DNA of 64,000 bases from Oxytricha trifallax (GCA_000711775.1 ARYC01001191.1:1-64000), one strand, 5' to 3'. Positions 1 through 11,599 are shown, numbered from the stretch's first letter. Notes: generated by a model not told the origin, from the letters alone. Made by a program: numbers and translations.

Positions 1-1678
1 ATATGCTCTTACTTGTATATAAAGGTAGAATTTAAACAGCTTATATAATTACTAATAGTATTTATAAAATGAGCGGCAACTTACTAAGAAAAGCGGCATA
101 ACTTGGCATTAGCCAGCAAAAACTTTCCTTCATGAATCAAAAGAAAATTAAGACTTGTGATGCATTTACCTAGTACGAACCTGAAATTCTCTAACCTTAG
201 GTCTCAGACTTTGAATAACAATTCAGTTGTTAAATAGAAATGCAGAGCTAAGAAATTCAATGCGAAGTTCCAATAAAAATGGTAGAAGAGGAGGAAGAGA
301 AAAAAGAAATTAAAGCATTACATTTATGTGAAGAGTGTGAGAAGATCTTCACTTATAAATCTGCTCTTAAGCGTCATATCTTAGAGTAGCATTCTAACAA
401 GCCAAAGCTCTATTTTAAGCATGATAAGATAGATGGAAAATATTTTTGCCCTTATTGCAATAAGCAATATAACCATTCAAGGGATTTAAAAGTTCACCTA
501 TAAAACCATCATGGCAAGAAGTTTGAAGTCATAGATCCTGAGACTGGTGAGGTCTTCCTTCAAAAAAGAAAGCCAAGAGACCCTTTAGAATCCTTGGAAC
601 AAAGAGTTAAGAAAGAAAATAAGCTTATTAAAGCAGTGAGAAACCTCCCAGCTTCTGAGATAGTGAAAATCACTCTGAAGAAACAAGCACTAAAGCTTCC
701 AATTTTAAATGTAATTGACCTTAAAGAATGTAAGGAAAGTTATCTTATACTTGAGGACAAGTTTGAGAAAAAGGTCATAACTGATAAGCAGTTCGCATAC
801 AAGATTTATCCATTCAACTACTTTAAATGCGATGACAAGTATCAAATGGAATTTGTCAATGAGTACTAAGCTCTTACTAAAGCAAGGGATAGACAGTGCA
901 GATTTATAATTAAGCTCGATGCAATACTGCTTGCTCAAGATCATGTTGCTTTTCGCCTACCTCTATATTAAATGACATTAAGAGACTACATTTAAGATTA
1001 AAGGATTCCAAAATAGCCACCTCTTATTCTTACAAATGTTTGCAAAGGCATAGAAGAGTTGCACACTTTAGGATATGTTCATAAAGACTTGAAGCCTGAG
1101 AATATAATGCTTGACTTTTCACCTCTCAGAGTAGTAATAATTGATTTCAATAGATCATAAAGAGTTGAAGCTTCAGGACTTGGCAACGTTTATGGTACTC
1201 CTGGATACTTCCCAGAAAGGGAGGACTGGAGAGATGGTGATATTAAGTGGGATGTATGGGCTCTAGCAGCAATTATTGCTGAATGCGATATGCCAAGAAA
1301 TGATTACTATAGCTGTAAGAGAGAGAAAGATTCAAAGCAGAGAATACAGCAATATCTAGACTAGAATAAGATAAAAGGTAAAATGAAAGATATGGCTGAG
1401 CAGATTATCTTAAGACCAAACCACAGAGCAGAGCAAACAATAGATTAAATGATCAAGTGGATAGGAGATATCAAATTTAGAAAATTAGCACATGATGCCA
1501 AGGTATTGTTTGAGTGAATAGTAAAAATAAAGCCCCTCTAATACACACTACTATACATTACATTTAAACATTAAACCCCTACATAAACCCTATTAAAACC
1601 CTAATAAAGAATGCACTAATAGTCTACTTTTATCAATCAAAAACTCAATCAAGCTACTGAAAGGGTTTTGGGGTTTTA
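1..1678 (+). mobile_element. TBE-A, right part of a telomere-bearing element
   Basis: The element runs in from outside the window and ends at 1662-1678 in a C4A4-type telomeric terminus (strand seen here: gggttttggggtttt). The subterminal zone 1550-1660 contains short arrays of ccctaataaa and aaaccc words also found at the ends of TBE-E and TBE-I, so these three share one terminal subtype. AAT follows the end (1679-1681), as expected of an ANT target. The flanking sequence is the start of another TBE transposase gene in opposite orientation, so TBE-A is nested in TBE-B. Confidence 0.9.
69..1517 (+). CDS. TBE 57-kDa protein: C2H2 zinc fingers plus kinase-like domain (intact)
   Basis: With TAA/TAG read as Gln this is one uninterrupted frame of 482 codons from ATG 69 to TGA 1517. 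Two C2H2 fingers sit near residues 87-108 (CEECEKIF...H-x4-H) and 127-149 (CPYCNKQY...). A protein-kinase-like domain fills the C-terminal half: catalytic loop HKDLKPEN near residue 338 (canonical HRD has R where K is seen), metal-binding VIIDFN near 359 (DFN rather than DFG), then YGTPGYFPE and WDVWALAAII. The family is the 57-kDa ORF known from TBE transposons; its biochemical role is not established, and nucleic-acid binding with kinase or pseudokinase activity is an inference from domains. It is the only fully open 57-kDa copy in the window. The start matches the N-terminus of the E copy by alignment. Confidence 0.88.
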
Positions 1679-1681
1679 AAT

Positions 1682-1885
1682 AGACATTTAGTTCAGTACT
1701 GGTTTGACTTATTCACTGTATATATCACATCCAAATCGCAGTTTAACACTAAATCTATATACTCTTCATCATAAATAGACCCAAAAACTTTTTTTTGTCT
1801 CGCATTTAATTAATAATCCTAGACCCTAACAAATTTTTTCAAATCAAAGCACTTATAAACCTCTTAAAGAGCTTTTGGGGTTTTG
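1682..1885 (-). mobile_element. TBE-B remnant: terminus plus transposase 5' end
   Basis: The reverse strand carries a TBE terminus (ends at 1885 with gcttttggggttttg, then ATT) and the first roughly 40 codons of a 42-kDa transposase starting at 1805 (ATGCGAGAC). The rest was separated by insertion of TBE-A at AAT 1679-1681 and must lie left of the window if it survives. Terminal subtype is that of TBE-C, -F and -G (aatcaaagcacttataaacc), unlike TBE-A. Confidence 0.82.
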
Positions 1886-2187
1886 ATTGTAGTAAATATA
1901 AATTAAAATGAATCTACCTACTTTAAAAATTTAAACTAAAATAACAGTAACGCAGGAAATTATTATGAAAACATCAATCATAATAAAGATTCAATTAAAG
2001 GAATAATTTCTTAGCAAATAAGATTAAAGATTTTTTAAAAAATTACATCTTTTTGGTAGATTATTCTAGAATATTTACTATTTTAAGAATAAATGGCTGT
2101 CAGTAATTTTGTTAAAATTAATTGTTAGACAGATAACTTCTTTCATATATTATTTTTGTTAAAATGATTTTAAATACCAAAATTCCT

Positions 2188-2400
2188 ATAATCAAATGAC
2201 ACCCAGGAACTTGCACAGTGTGAAGTTAGTCAGTCCAGTAAATTGGGCAGCTTCCCCCATGGGCAGATGAAATTGAATCACCAAATATCAAAGTATGAAT
2301 ATCTGATTATCTTTATCTGGCTGTCTTAAGCCCCAGTATTAATTTCCATACAGCATTAAATAATAATATTAATTGACACCAGATAAATGTAGTTTACACA
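2188..2400 (+). other. GC-richer block, possible coding segment
   Basis: The block stands out in composition from its very AT-rich flanks. One plus frame stays open with TAA as Gln from about 2190 past 2400 (it contains DTQELAQCEVSQ and KLGSFPHGQMKLN). There is no counterpart at the matching place in copy 2 (39830-39910), so it is either a segment lost there or an insertion here. No family recognised. Confidence 0.3.
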
Positions 2401-2489
2401 TAAATAGAAAAAAAGCATTAATATATGATTATGGAATTTCTTTTTTACAGATTTATTATTTTTTCTTTTTGCTTTTTAATTAATTTTTT

Positions 2490-3220
2490 TTTTATAACAA
2501 AGTATTTTAAAAATTATTTTTTTTCTCTTGTCTCTAAATTATTTTATTTGTGTTCAAAGTACTTTAAATTCAATTAATGTTTGATTAATTATTTTTATTT
2601 AATTTAAATTAATTGTTTATTTATTATGGGTCTATTATTTTATTAAGTTTCTTCACTTTTTTAAGGTAAATGTGGTTAGGCAAATAAAATCTATGATTTT
2701 TGTATTTTATTTATCAAATAGCGTTGGTATTAAATAATGGTTATCAAGTTTAAAAATAATTTTGATTTCTAATTTGTTTTTCATAAATTGAGATATAAAA
2801 TTCTTAAATTATTTTATATAACTGTGAAAAACATTCTGAGGGGTTTTGAAATTATATAAAATCATAATTATAAATTGGAAATCATTATTTACATATATCA
2901 TTCTAAATTACATTATCTGAACATATTTTTAAAGTAAGAATAATAATTAATAAATTAATCTAAATTAAAACTATAACATCTAAACGAAAGGGGAATTAAT
3001 TGTTTTATTATTAATTCTTAAATAATGCACTATATAAAAAGTTTAAGTACATCCCTTAAATGGGTAAGTTTATTATAATATTATTGCATTCTATTTTATG
3101 AATAATATTATATAAAATTTTAATGTGAATAGATCAATTAAGTTAGACACAAGACAATTACAATTAAAATCACTTCAAAGACAGCTAAATCGAACAGTCT
3201 AATTCTTCACTATTAAAATT
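2490..3220 (-). other. Gene D fragments, copy 1 (conserved blocks)
   Basis: Blocks around 2500-2640, 2690-2710, 3038-3075 and 3128-3215 match 40430-41256 in copy 2. The best block reads EELDCSIQLSLK on the minus strand in both copies, and copy 2 continues open with SLTFDCLVSSLIDLF while copy 1 meets TGA. Conservation in frame suggests segments of a minus-strand gene lying downstream of homeobox gene A; copy 1 looks decayed. Function unknown. Confidence 0.35.
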
Positions 3221-3335
3221 AAATCAAAACTAATCCTAAAATTATATTAAAAATCAATAAAAGCAAATATTATGTTAAATATATGTTCTCTTATATTTTG
3301 AATAAATTGAGCTTATATGGTAATCTATAGGTAAT

Positions 3336-4619
3336 TGTTATAACCGATAAACCCGACCCCACTCTTCCCCATACCCTTTCACACTCCTCACCACCTTCAA
3401 AAATATATACATTTTTTAGAGAAAAAAAATTGATCTTACTTCTATCTCGAATTAAATTGAGTAAAGATCAATTGAGAGATTTAAATTTTTGAAAACATTA
3501 TTTAATAAAAAACCCCATTGTATAAATTCAAAAAATATTGAGTAAATTTAATGGGATAACAATTAAAGAGTAATATAAAAGTGATTTTTGCAATATTTTT
3601 CTATAATTATTAAGATCATTTCTAATCAAAATAATTTAAAAATTTTTGATTATCATTTGCACTTATCATCACTTCACAATTTCGTATTAACTCGCGTGCT
3701 TTTCCTCTGAGTGAAATAATAAATTTCAATAATGGCAAGTTAGAATTGGGAAATTTCTCTTCATATATCATTTACAGATATAAAGCAAATTAAGTAAATA
3801 AAACAATGATATTGGACATATGAAAGGCTAGTTATACATACTGACATCTAATTTATTAATGAAGGGTTCGATTCTATGGTTTATTATATTATTTCTTAGC
3901 TATTAAATTAATAATAGAATTACTATGTTTTAATATTGTAGGAATACATTTGAATTTGGGAAATTAATTATAATTAAAATAAATATAAATCAAAATCTTG
4001 GCAGTTAAAGTTGGCCAATTTAAACGATCTTGGGCTCATTCGATAGAGAATTCAAAATTAGCTGGACTTTATTATTGGCGGTACTATTTTATCTCATCCA
4101 TGGAGCGAGATAACTTGACTTTAATGTGAGGGTATAATTTAATGAATTTAGAGGTGTTTAATTAAAGTCAAGTTATCTCGCTCCATGGATGAGATAAAAT
4201 AGTACCGCCAATAATAAAGTCCAGCTAATTTTGAATTCTCTATCGAATGAGCCCAAGATCGTTTAAATTGACCAACTTTAACTGCCAAGATTTTGATTTA
4301 TATTTATTTTAATTATAATTAATTTCCCAAATTCAAATGTATTCCTACAATATTAAAAAGCTAATTAATTTTTTATTATTCTCTTTATAAAATGATTTTA
4401 TTCTTTTATATTTTTTCAATAGAAGCATATTAAAAAGAGAAAGACAGCTTTGGTAAAAATAAATAAATCGATATTTAATAATGATCTTAGTATTAATTAA
4501 AAGTAATGCCATAAAAGAACTAGATTCAGCCCTAGAGGATTAAAAATTTCATATAAAAATATGGTATTTTAGAGGGTTACAAAGAGGAAGGGATGTTGGT
4601 CGGGGGTATTGATTTGAAC
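3336..4619. mobile_element. 1.28-kb insertion with 7-bp target duplication
   Basis: AGGTAAT occurs at 3329-3335 and again at 4620-4626, while copy 2 has one AGGTAAT at the matching site (about 41360). The segment between is absent from copy 2. Its ends look like imperfect inverted repeats: aaacccgaccccactcttcc at the left and, on the other strand, tacccccgaccaacatccct at the right. No long ORF is seen; it contains a smaller foldback element (3934-4354). Inference: a non-autonomous DNA transposon. Confidence 0.65.
3934..4354. repeat. Foldback element, family P, copy 1
   Basis: A near-perfect palindrome with arms of about 190 bp. It begins with attgtaggaatacatttgaa and ends with its complement. 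The inner arms carry ttggcggtactattttatc and ggagcgagataact, and the loop is about 30-40 bp. Related copies lie at 10801, 28815, 39912 and 57091. No coding capacity; it looks like a MITE-like hairpin. Confidence 0.85.
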
Positions 4620-5171
4620 AGGTAATAAATGGCCATAAGTATATTAATAAAATATTAATTTTAATTATAAATAGCATAAGAGATATTGTCATAACTTCGA
4701 ATTAAGTTCGAAGTTTTATCAAATTAATAATTAAGTAAATTTTTAAGTTTTTTCGAAGTTTTATTATATTTATGCTCAAACTCACTTTTATTATATTATA
4801 AAATTAAAATTGTTAAAAATAATTAAAAAAATAATAAGTTGTATTATTGGAAGTTAAAATTGATTGAATTAAGTCTTTTTAAGCTAACTAAATTGACATT
4901 TCATTATATTAATATGGAATTTACTATTTAAAAATTTCTAATTAATCTTACCACTGTATCATATTAACTTGATTTAAAATAAATATCTGTAAATTCAAAA
5001 TAAATATAAAGAAATGTCAATTTAGTTAACTTAAAGAGACTTAATACAACTTATTACATTTTAATTTTTTCTAAATTTTGTTATCAACAATATTTAATGT
5101 AAATTTATTTTAACTCAGGGTTACCCTAAAATATTAATGACATCTGTACTAGTCTATTATTATAAGAATAG

Positions 5172-5348
5172 TCATTTCTAGGTTTTAACTAATTTTTTCT
5201 CTTTCTTATTCCTATCAAAATTCCATTTCTGGACGGTAATGAAGGTCATGTTAAGTTTGAGAGCTAGCTCTGATTTCTTCTAGTAATCCCATATAGGGTT
5301 TTTGAGGAATTCATTCTCAAGAATTTAGACTTCTTGTTGAGATTTAGT
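5172..5348 (-). CDS. Homeodomain segment of homeobox gene A, copy 1
   Basis: The minus-strand frame from 5348 to TGA 5172-5174 encodes a homeodomain-like sequence: helix 1 region QILENEFLKNPIWDY, helix 2 KKSELALKLNMT, helix 3 VQKWNFDRNKKEKK. The invariant Trp of helix 3 is present, but canonical WFQNRR reads WNFDRN. Copy 2 (42006-42182) encodes the same frame and the same stop with a few, mostly conservative, changes. An in-frame TGA lies just upstream (5349-5351), consistent with a segment boundary there. Upstream segments of the same gene lie at 10090-11568, separated by TBE-C. Confidence 0.7.
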
Positions 5349-5915
5349 TCAATTCTTTGGAAATTATATAATACATGAGTTATTATGTTAAGTATATAAT
5401 TGATGGGTTTTGCCATTAATTAAAAAAAATTTAATGGATTTTTCGCTGTGAGGTGCCAGTAAATATTTATGTCAATGTTATATTATCTTAAATTCATTAA
5501 AGAATCAAAATAACTTTTATAAACCAATTTATAATACAGATATAATAGTAACTTTTCATAATAACACAAAAAACAATAGATTAAAAATAAGTTATTCTAA
5601 CTTTCTACTACGTTTTTTAAGCCTGTTAAACTTATAATTTTACAAATTAATGATATCAAAAGATGAATTTGTAAAATATATAGTTTAATAAGCTTGAAAT
5701 ATATCTAAAAATTTAAATCTTTTTATTTAAAACTTAATGTTTATATTATAATGTTATTACGATAAGTTACTACAATCAAAACCCCAAAACTCCTTAGTGA
5801 GGTTTATAAGTGCTTTGATTTGTAAGGTATAGTTGGGGTCTTATTGGGGTAAGTATATAAAACGCAGGTTTTTTGTGAATTTAATGAATATTTAATCATT
5901 ATTAGTGTACTTAAT

Positions 5916-7362
5916 TCAAACAAAATTTATCTGCTTATCTTTGTGGTACCTCTTGAATCTAGCTCTCTGGAGTGGTTAATGTATATCTTCTAACGATTGT
6001 CTTGGATAAGCTGGAGCTCTAACGATTATCATCTCTACAAGCTTTATAATTTTATTGCAGACATATTCCTGTTTAATATGTTTAGAAGCCAAGCTTATTG
6101 ATTATTTTTCGTGCTTTGTTCCAAAGTATGACATACTTTCCATATCGCACTCTAAGAATATGGCAGCAACTGCCCAAACATCCCATTAAACAGAACCATT
6201 AGTCCACTTCTCCCTGATTGGAAAGTATCCTGGTGTGCCAAGCACCTTAGCCAAAGTCACTATTTCTTATCTTATCGCTCTATTGAAATCAATCACTACA
6301 ATTTCTAATGCACAGAGATTTAACATAACATTTTCAGGCTTCAAATCTATATGTACATACCCAAGTTCATGGTGCTCTTAAATACCCTTAATCATTTCTG
6401 ACAGTATCTTATTTAGATCATATGGGTATCTATTTTGATAGAGATACTCTCTCAAAGTCATTTCAAACTATTTTAGTCTTAATGCAACAAAGCCATGCCC
6501 AAGAATAACTCCATCGAGTCTAAGTAAGATTTTAAACTATTTTTAAAAAGCCTTTCTCAAGATTATGTATTCATATGCAAATTTATTTTGATACTGCTCG
6601 TTTTTAATGAGATACTTGAAAAGATGTACTTTGTAAGCATACTCATCAACCACTATAAGTTTAGCCTTGTTTGGCAGGTCAAAATGCAAGTAATTTTCAA
6701 TACAGATGTCAATATTAATTGCATTCAATGCAGGTATATATATAGCTCTTTCTAAAAGACATGCTATAAGAGTACCATTTGATGGCTGATTCATTGATTT
6801 AAATCGCTTCTGTCTCTTGAGCCTCTCCTCCTGTTCTCTTTATGACTCAAGAGAGTTGTTTTTTCTTTTAGCAGGTATAAGCTTTTAAGTTTCTTCATCT
6901 TTAATCTGGAATTCGTTTAAATGGTGCTTTTTCATTTGTATCTTTACTTTGGCTGAGTGATTATAAGACTTCATGCATGTTGTTCACTAATACCTACCAT
7001 CTACTTTATCATGCTTAAAGTAGATCTTAGCTCTAACAGAGTGTATCTCTTTGATGTGACTCTTCAAGCTTGACTCAACTGAGAAGAAATTTTAGCAGTC
7101 TTCATACTAGAATGTTTTAACTTTGTCTATCTGTTGCTGTTCATTTTCTTCCTCAATCAATTCAATTTATGTTTAAATTCCCACCTCTGCACTCTATTTC
7201 TTGTTTTAAACTTCAATTTTAAAGACTTCTGCTTCAAACTCTAGAACTTAGCTCAACATCCCTTTCTATACAGATTACTTATGGTTTCTTGGAGAACCCA
7301 AAGTTTAGTTATGATGATCTTGCTCCAAGAGAAACTGATTTACGATTTAAGTTAACCGCCAT
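5916..7362 (-). pseudogene. TBE-C 57-kDa zinc-finger/kinase-like gene, lightly broken
   Basis: The start ATG is at 7362 (MAVNLNRKSVSL) and the natural end INFV-TGA at 5916. The span is 1447 bp, one base over a whole number of codons. Lesions: one extra base near the ELSS-EFEAEV region and a TGA in place of the first Cys of the second zinc finger (GRYQ then TGA then TTCMKSY). The kinase-like part is continuous: HIDLKPEN (Arg of HRD replaced by Ile), VVIDFN, GTPGYFP, WDVWAVAAI. Divergent from the 22-kDa gene. Confidence 0.85.
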
Positions 7363-7754
7363 GTTTAAATTCAAATTTAAATTTCTATAATTAAGCTCTA
7401 ATAACCTCTCTGGTTATAGTAATTCTGTATAGGAATTGATCCTACAGCAATAATGATTTTTTTGAGGTGTTAGATATCATATTTATGTTTAGTTTATTAC
7501 TCTAAATTCTCTAATTTCATTATTAATAATTTTGATTTTGGTACCAACTAAGTATAAAATTGGGTTGGTGCTAGCACCAATTAGGTTTTGAACCATATTG
7601 GAATTAAAAACTCATTAGTTTAATACTTGGTACTAATTAAATTTTGGTACTATTAAATTGGTACTAATTTAATTTTAACAAATTTAGTACTAATTTAATG
7701 GAACTAAATTGATATAAATGGAGCTCCATCTCTGAAGTTTGTTACAGCTTCTGC

Positions 7755-7810
7755 CAGCTTTCTCCACATATCCTTACCAGGTTGACCTCCTATAAGATGC
7801 CCATATTTAA
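7755..7810. promoter_or_regulatory. Conserved TBE intergenic motif (TBE-C)
   Basis: Between the divergent 57-kDa and 22-kDa starts lies ctttctccacatatcc, then aggttgacctcctataagat and gcccatatttaa. The same motif is present in D, E, F, G and the H remnant. It partly forms GACCT...AGGTC dyads. It is followed toward the 57-kDa gene by copy-specific arrays of ggtacca/ttaatt words (7560-7710). Role inferred: shared promoter or protein-binding site. Confidence 0.6.
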
Positions 7811-7889
7811 AGCTAAGATTTTAGACAGTAGGATCCAGAACTATATATATATTAAAATTTGAAATTCAATAAGTAGAGAAGGAACAATG

Positions 7890-8679
7890 ATGGAATCTAT
7901 AAGTACTGCAATGAGAGGGTTGAAGCTTAAGAAATGATCTCAAGATTTAGTGAGCAATGAAGATCTCTATCGATACCTCACTCAGCATGGTAAGCATGTG
8001 ACCTTTACTTAATCATATACTATATTCGGTTTATTCCTTCCAACGATGGAAGGTACCAAAATTTCATTATTAAAAGCTATACTCTGCGATGAGAAGAAAG
8101 GCTTCAAAAACAATGAAATAAAGTTGATAGATATACCAAACTACCAGGAGATTTCAGTCACTTATCTCTACGAGGATGCGATGTAAGATGAAGAGTTGGT
8201 CTTTATCTTCCTACCAAGAAACAACTCTCTAACAAGCTTTCAGAAAGAAACTTCTACTTTGGTGTTCTTGGCACTTTAAGAGAGAGTTACCTCAGAGAAA
8301 TCATTGGAGAAGCTCACAAGAAACGCTATTCATTTTTTCCTGAAGATTAAAAGAAGCAAGGCATTCTAATAAGCGAGACCTGGCTCGCAGAGCTAAAGAA
8401 GAATCCCTTCCTCTCTAGTAAGCTTTGATTTATAACTCTTTAGGGAAACCTGGAACTGGTATATTTTTAATGAAAGAACATGTAAAGGTTCACAGAGAGA
8501 GAAAGTCATAGACCATTAATGAAGTGAGCAAGAGACATAATAAAGATGTTTAAAAGCCAGATGAAATGAACATAGAAGCAGGAGCTGGCACTAAGAAAAG
8601 AAATATGGGCCCTAGCAAGCCATAAGAAGAGGAGAAGAAAGAGAAGTTAAACCTCTTTATGGGTTAGTTTAACATGTGA
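7890..8679 (+). pseudogene. TBE-C 22-kDa gene, frameshifted
   Basis: Homologous along its whole length to the intact copy in TBE-G. Start MESISTA at 7890, end QFNM-TGA at 8677-8679. Lesions: a base missing near codon 9 (TGA then appears within 20 codons), another near the LVFIFLP region, and the 3' splice site of the first intron reads AT instead of AG. The second 26-nt intron (gtaagctttgatttataact...ttag) is preserved. The convergent transposase stop is only 6 bp away. Function of the family is unknown. Confidence 0.8.
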
Positions 8680-8685
8680 ACTTAT

Positions 8686-9746
8686 TCATTCATTTAAATC
8701 TAAAACTTATTTATAAACATTCTTTCTTCCTTCTCTCGCACAAACTGTTGTCTTATCTATGCTTACTCTCTTGCAGCTACTCTGAATCAAGTCTACTGTA
8801 TCTATAGTCAAGTCATGCATTAGGTGATATAGCAGCAGTTTCTTGTAGTGGGCCTTTATTTAACTCCAGTAGAATTCAATTCCATTAAATTAAGGGCTGT
8901 AAGGAACATTGTATACAGGAGTATTGTTTAACTCTTCATAAGCTTTTTTAGACTCCTTAGTCTTATGATCTGAGAGGTTGTCAACAAACAGGATGATCTC
9001 TTAATAGTTGTATTTATCTCTCAGCTTATGTAGGAACTCTATGTACTACTCTCGCTTAATAGAGCGAGGATGAATAACATAACTTTCTAAGCCAGAGTCT
9101 TCACTAATACCTGCTAAAATTGCATGGGTTACAACCTTTACTTTCTAATCGTAGACTTCTATATTATCATACTTCTTATACCAAGACTTATTAATAAAGG
9201 TGTTGAAGGTAAACACAGCTTCATCAGCGTCTATGAACATGATGTTATTGTCAATAGCCATCTGCATTAATCATATATAGTTTAAATTATTACTATAAAA
9301 TGGCACTGTAAAATCAATCACTCTCTTCACTCTGTTGACAGTCTTGAAAGTAATACCATTTCTTCTATAAATGTTGGCTATAGTTTATGGAGAGATACGC
9401 ATGTCAGGAAACTTGCGATGAAACATCACAGCTCGCTAGTCTAGTGGAAAGTGTGCCCAATACTTTAAAGTCTTCGAATCACAGAGGTAGTCAATATGGT
9501 GTTGTGAGAACTTTTATTTTCTTGCAGGACGCTTTCAAGTGCCTGAAGTATAATGTAAACAGCCAACAAGCAATGATACCTAACTGTTGAGCCACTCTTG
9601 CAAGGGTTCTTTGCTATAGCTGCATAATTGATTACAGGTTTGACTAAGTCTATATTAATACTTGTACCATACCTAAGCTTAAGCAGTAAATCTAAATATT
9701 ACTCATAATAAATCGACCCTAAATTTCGCTAATTTCTATTTCTCAT
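8686..9746 (-). pseudogene. TBE-C 42-kDa DDE transposase, broken
   Basis: IS630/Tc1-mariner-type transposase of TBEs. The start is ATG 9746 and the stop TGA 8686. The C-terminal half is open and carries IDADEAVFTF (first Asp), ILFVDNLSDHKT (second Asp) and SPQFNGIEFYW (Glu), with 34 residues between the second Asp and the Glu (DD34E). Lesions: an in-frame TGA at 9535-9537 shared with TBE-G, a 1-nt loss just before it, and a 2-nt loss in the NYIYDQMQ region. It would not give a full protein. Confidence 0.85.
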
Positions 9747-10800
9747 TTTGTAAATTGGCCTTATTTCTCTACAAACCCCAATAAGACCTCAACTATACCC
9801 TACAAATCAAAGCACTTATAAACCTCACTAAGGGGTTTTAGTGTTTTGAATATGGTCACTATATATTTCTTAGAGACCTTTAAAGAGTTTCTAAATGTTA
9901 TTTTGGTGTTTTTATGGGTTTTAGATCATTTTTTTTATATGACATGATTTTTTAACTGGCTAATTAAAAAGGAATTACACATATATTAAAATAGTAATTT
10001 TACATCATAATTTCGCTTAAATTAAAAATTATTAATGGAATGTATAAGTTTCTTAATTTTTACTTATTTTGTCTATCTTTAAAATATGAATTAACTATTT
10101 TTATAAATCTTTTCTAGTTATTTCTAATTCTATTGAGAGCAATATCTGTTAGCTTATCTTTTTTAAGCTTCATAGCTTTATTATTTCTAGTAATTACATA
10201 TTTGGTAAATATTTGTATATTTTGAAATTTAAATATATATTAAGTTAATAAATAGTATCAAAAAGTCCTGAAAATAAAATCCAAAAATTTTCAGATGCCA
10301 GTTTTATGTTTGTAATTTTTTTATTAGACTAATTGATTTAATTAATAGTTTAATACAAATATTTTGTTTTTAAAAATATTGCATTTCTTTTATCAATTTC
10401 TTTGAATCCTTAATATCTGTTTTTTCGACTTTTAATTTTAAAGGATAAAATTAATTTGATAAAAGCTTACCTTTTAATTGCTTTAAAATTTAATTTAATG
10501 TGAAGCTAAACAATTTCACACCACTTAAGATATTGAATCTTCTTGCAGAGAAAGGAGAAATAGACTAAATCTAAGAAGCATGATATATAAGTTTTCTGAA
10601 GTAGAATTGTGAATAGCAACTTTACGAGATCTGTTTCCAACCATGTATAAAGTTTAATGGGTCATAAATTCTTAACTCAGAAAATTATTGGATTAGGAAA
10701 AGAAGTTGGATTTTTCTTTATTTTTATCTTTTCATTAACTAAGTCTGAAATCACCACTTTAGCCGATTTTGATTCGTAAAAATAAACTAATGGTTAGATT

Positions 10801-11220
10801 TATTGTAGAAATACATTTGAATTTGGGAAATTAATTATTATTAAATTAAATTCAAATCAAAATCTTGGCAGTTAATGTTGGCCAATTTAAACGATCTTGG
10901 GCTCATTCGATAGAGAATTCAAAAATAGCTGGACTTTACTATTGGCGGTACTATTTTATCGCATCCCTGGAGCGAGATAACTTCACTTTAATTTGAGGGT
11001 ATAATTTAGCGAATTAAATGGCATTTAATTAAAGTGAAGTTATCTCTCTCCCTCGATGCGATAAAATAGTACCGCCAATAATAAAGTCCAGCTAATTTTG
11101 AATTCTCTATCGAATGAGCCCAAAATCGTTTAAATTGGCCAACTTTAACTGCCACGATTTTGATTTACATTTATTTTAATTATAATTAATTTTCCAAATT
11201 CAAATGTATTTCTACAATAA
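10801..11220. repeat. Foldback element, family P, copy 2
   Basis: Palindrome starting attgtagaaatacatttgaa and ending with its complement. The centre reads atcgcatccctggagcgaga on one arm and a slightly altered complement on the other (ctctctccctcgatgcgat). It lies between segments of homeobox gene A and is absent from the matching place in copy 2 of the duplication. Confidence 0.82.
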
Positions 11221-11599
11221 TGTAAAAAATTAATATTTCCCATATTCAATTTTAACAAATTGAAGCGTTCCTGTTACTTCACTAAGAACCATTTGTCTCG
11301 CAAAAATTATGTAATTAAATAAGTTAGATTAAGAAATATATCATTAAAATAAACAAGTTTTAATAATAAACTTTTAACTTGTCGTTAAGTTTATTATAAT
11401 ACATTTATAAATTTCAACAAAAACCTATTTTTACATTATTAATTAGGGTTTAAAATGTCATGGAACTATTTTCAAAGTTCGAAGATTTGAATGTACCACT
11501 TTGGTTGGTTTTTATAGTGGAGCTTAGTTTAGAAATGCTTACTGGGGAAGTTGAATGATTGGAGGCATTCAAAACCTCTTAAATAGTTTTTTAAGTAAT

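Larger units (their letters stand above)
5777..9848. mobile_element. TBE-C, complete telomere-bearing element
   Basis: It starts caaaaccccaaaac at 5777 and ends ggttttagtgttttg at 9848, 4072 bp. AAT duplications flank it (5774-5776, 9849-9851). The subterminal zone gaggtttataagtgctttga is shared with B, F and G. Gene order from left: 57-kDa (minus), 22-kDa (plus), 42-kDa (minus). It sits between two segments of homeobox gene A, probably inside an eliminated sequence. Confidence 0.93.
5172..11568 (-). pseudogene. Homeobox gene A, copy 1, interrupted by TBE-C
   Basis: Minus-strand segments in order: 11568-11455 (start MPPIIQLPQQAFL), about 10690-10540, 10195-10090 (TRNNKAMKLKKDKL), 5348-5172 (homeodomain). 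The same order holds in copy 2 within 1.45 kb. Here TBE-C (5777-9848) and a foldback element (10801-11220) lie between segments. The second segment has a net 1-nt indel relative to copy 2 between the ggttgg and tcagaaaac words, so this copy is probably not functional. A basic stretch before the homeodomain (KAMKLKKDKL) recurs in gene C, supporting a common ancestry. Confidence 0.6.

Noticed and set aside
5777-5800. C4A4 repeats as real chromosome ends or telomere addition sites
   Set aside because: They are always at TBE termini with 3-bp target duplications and DNA continues on both sides.
9387-9590. Plus-strand ORF in TBE-C
   Set aside because: Antisense to the transposase gene.
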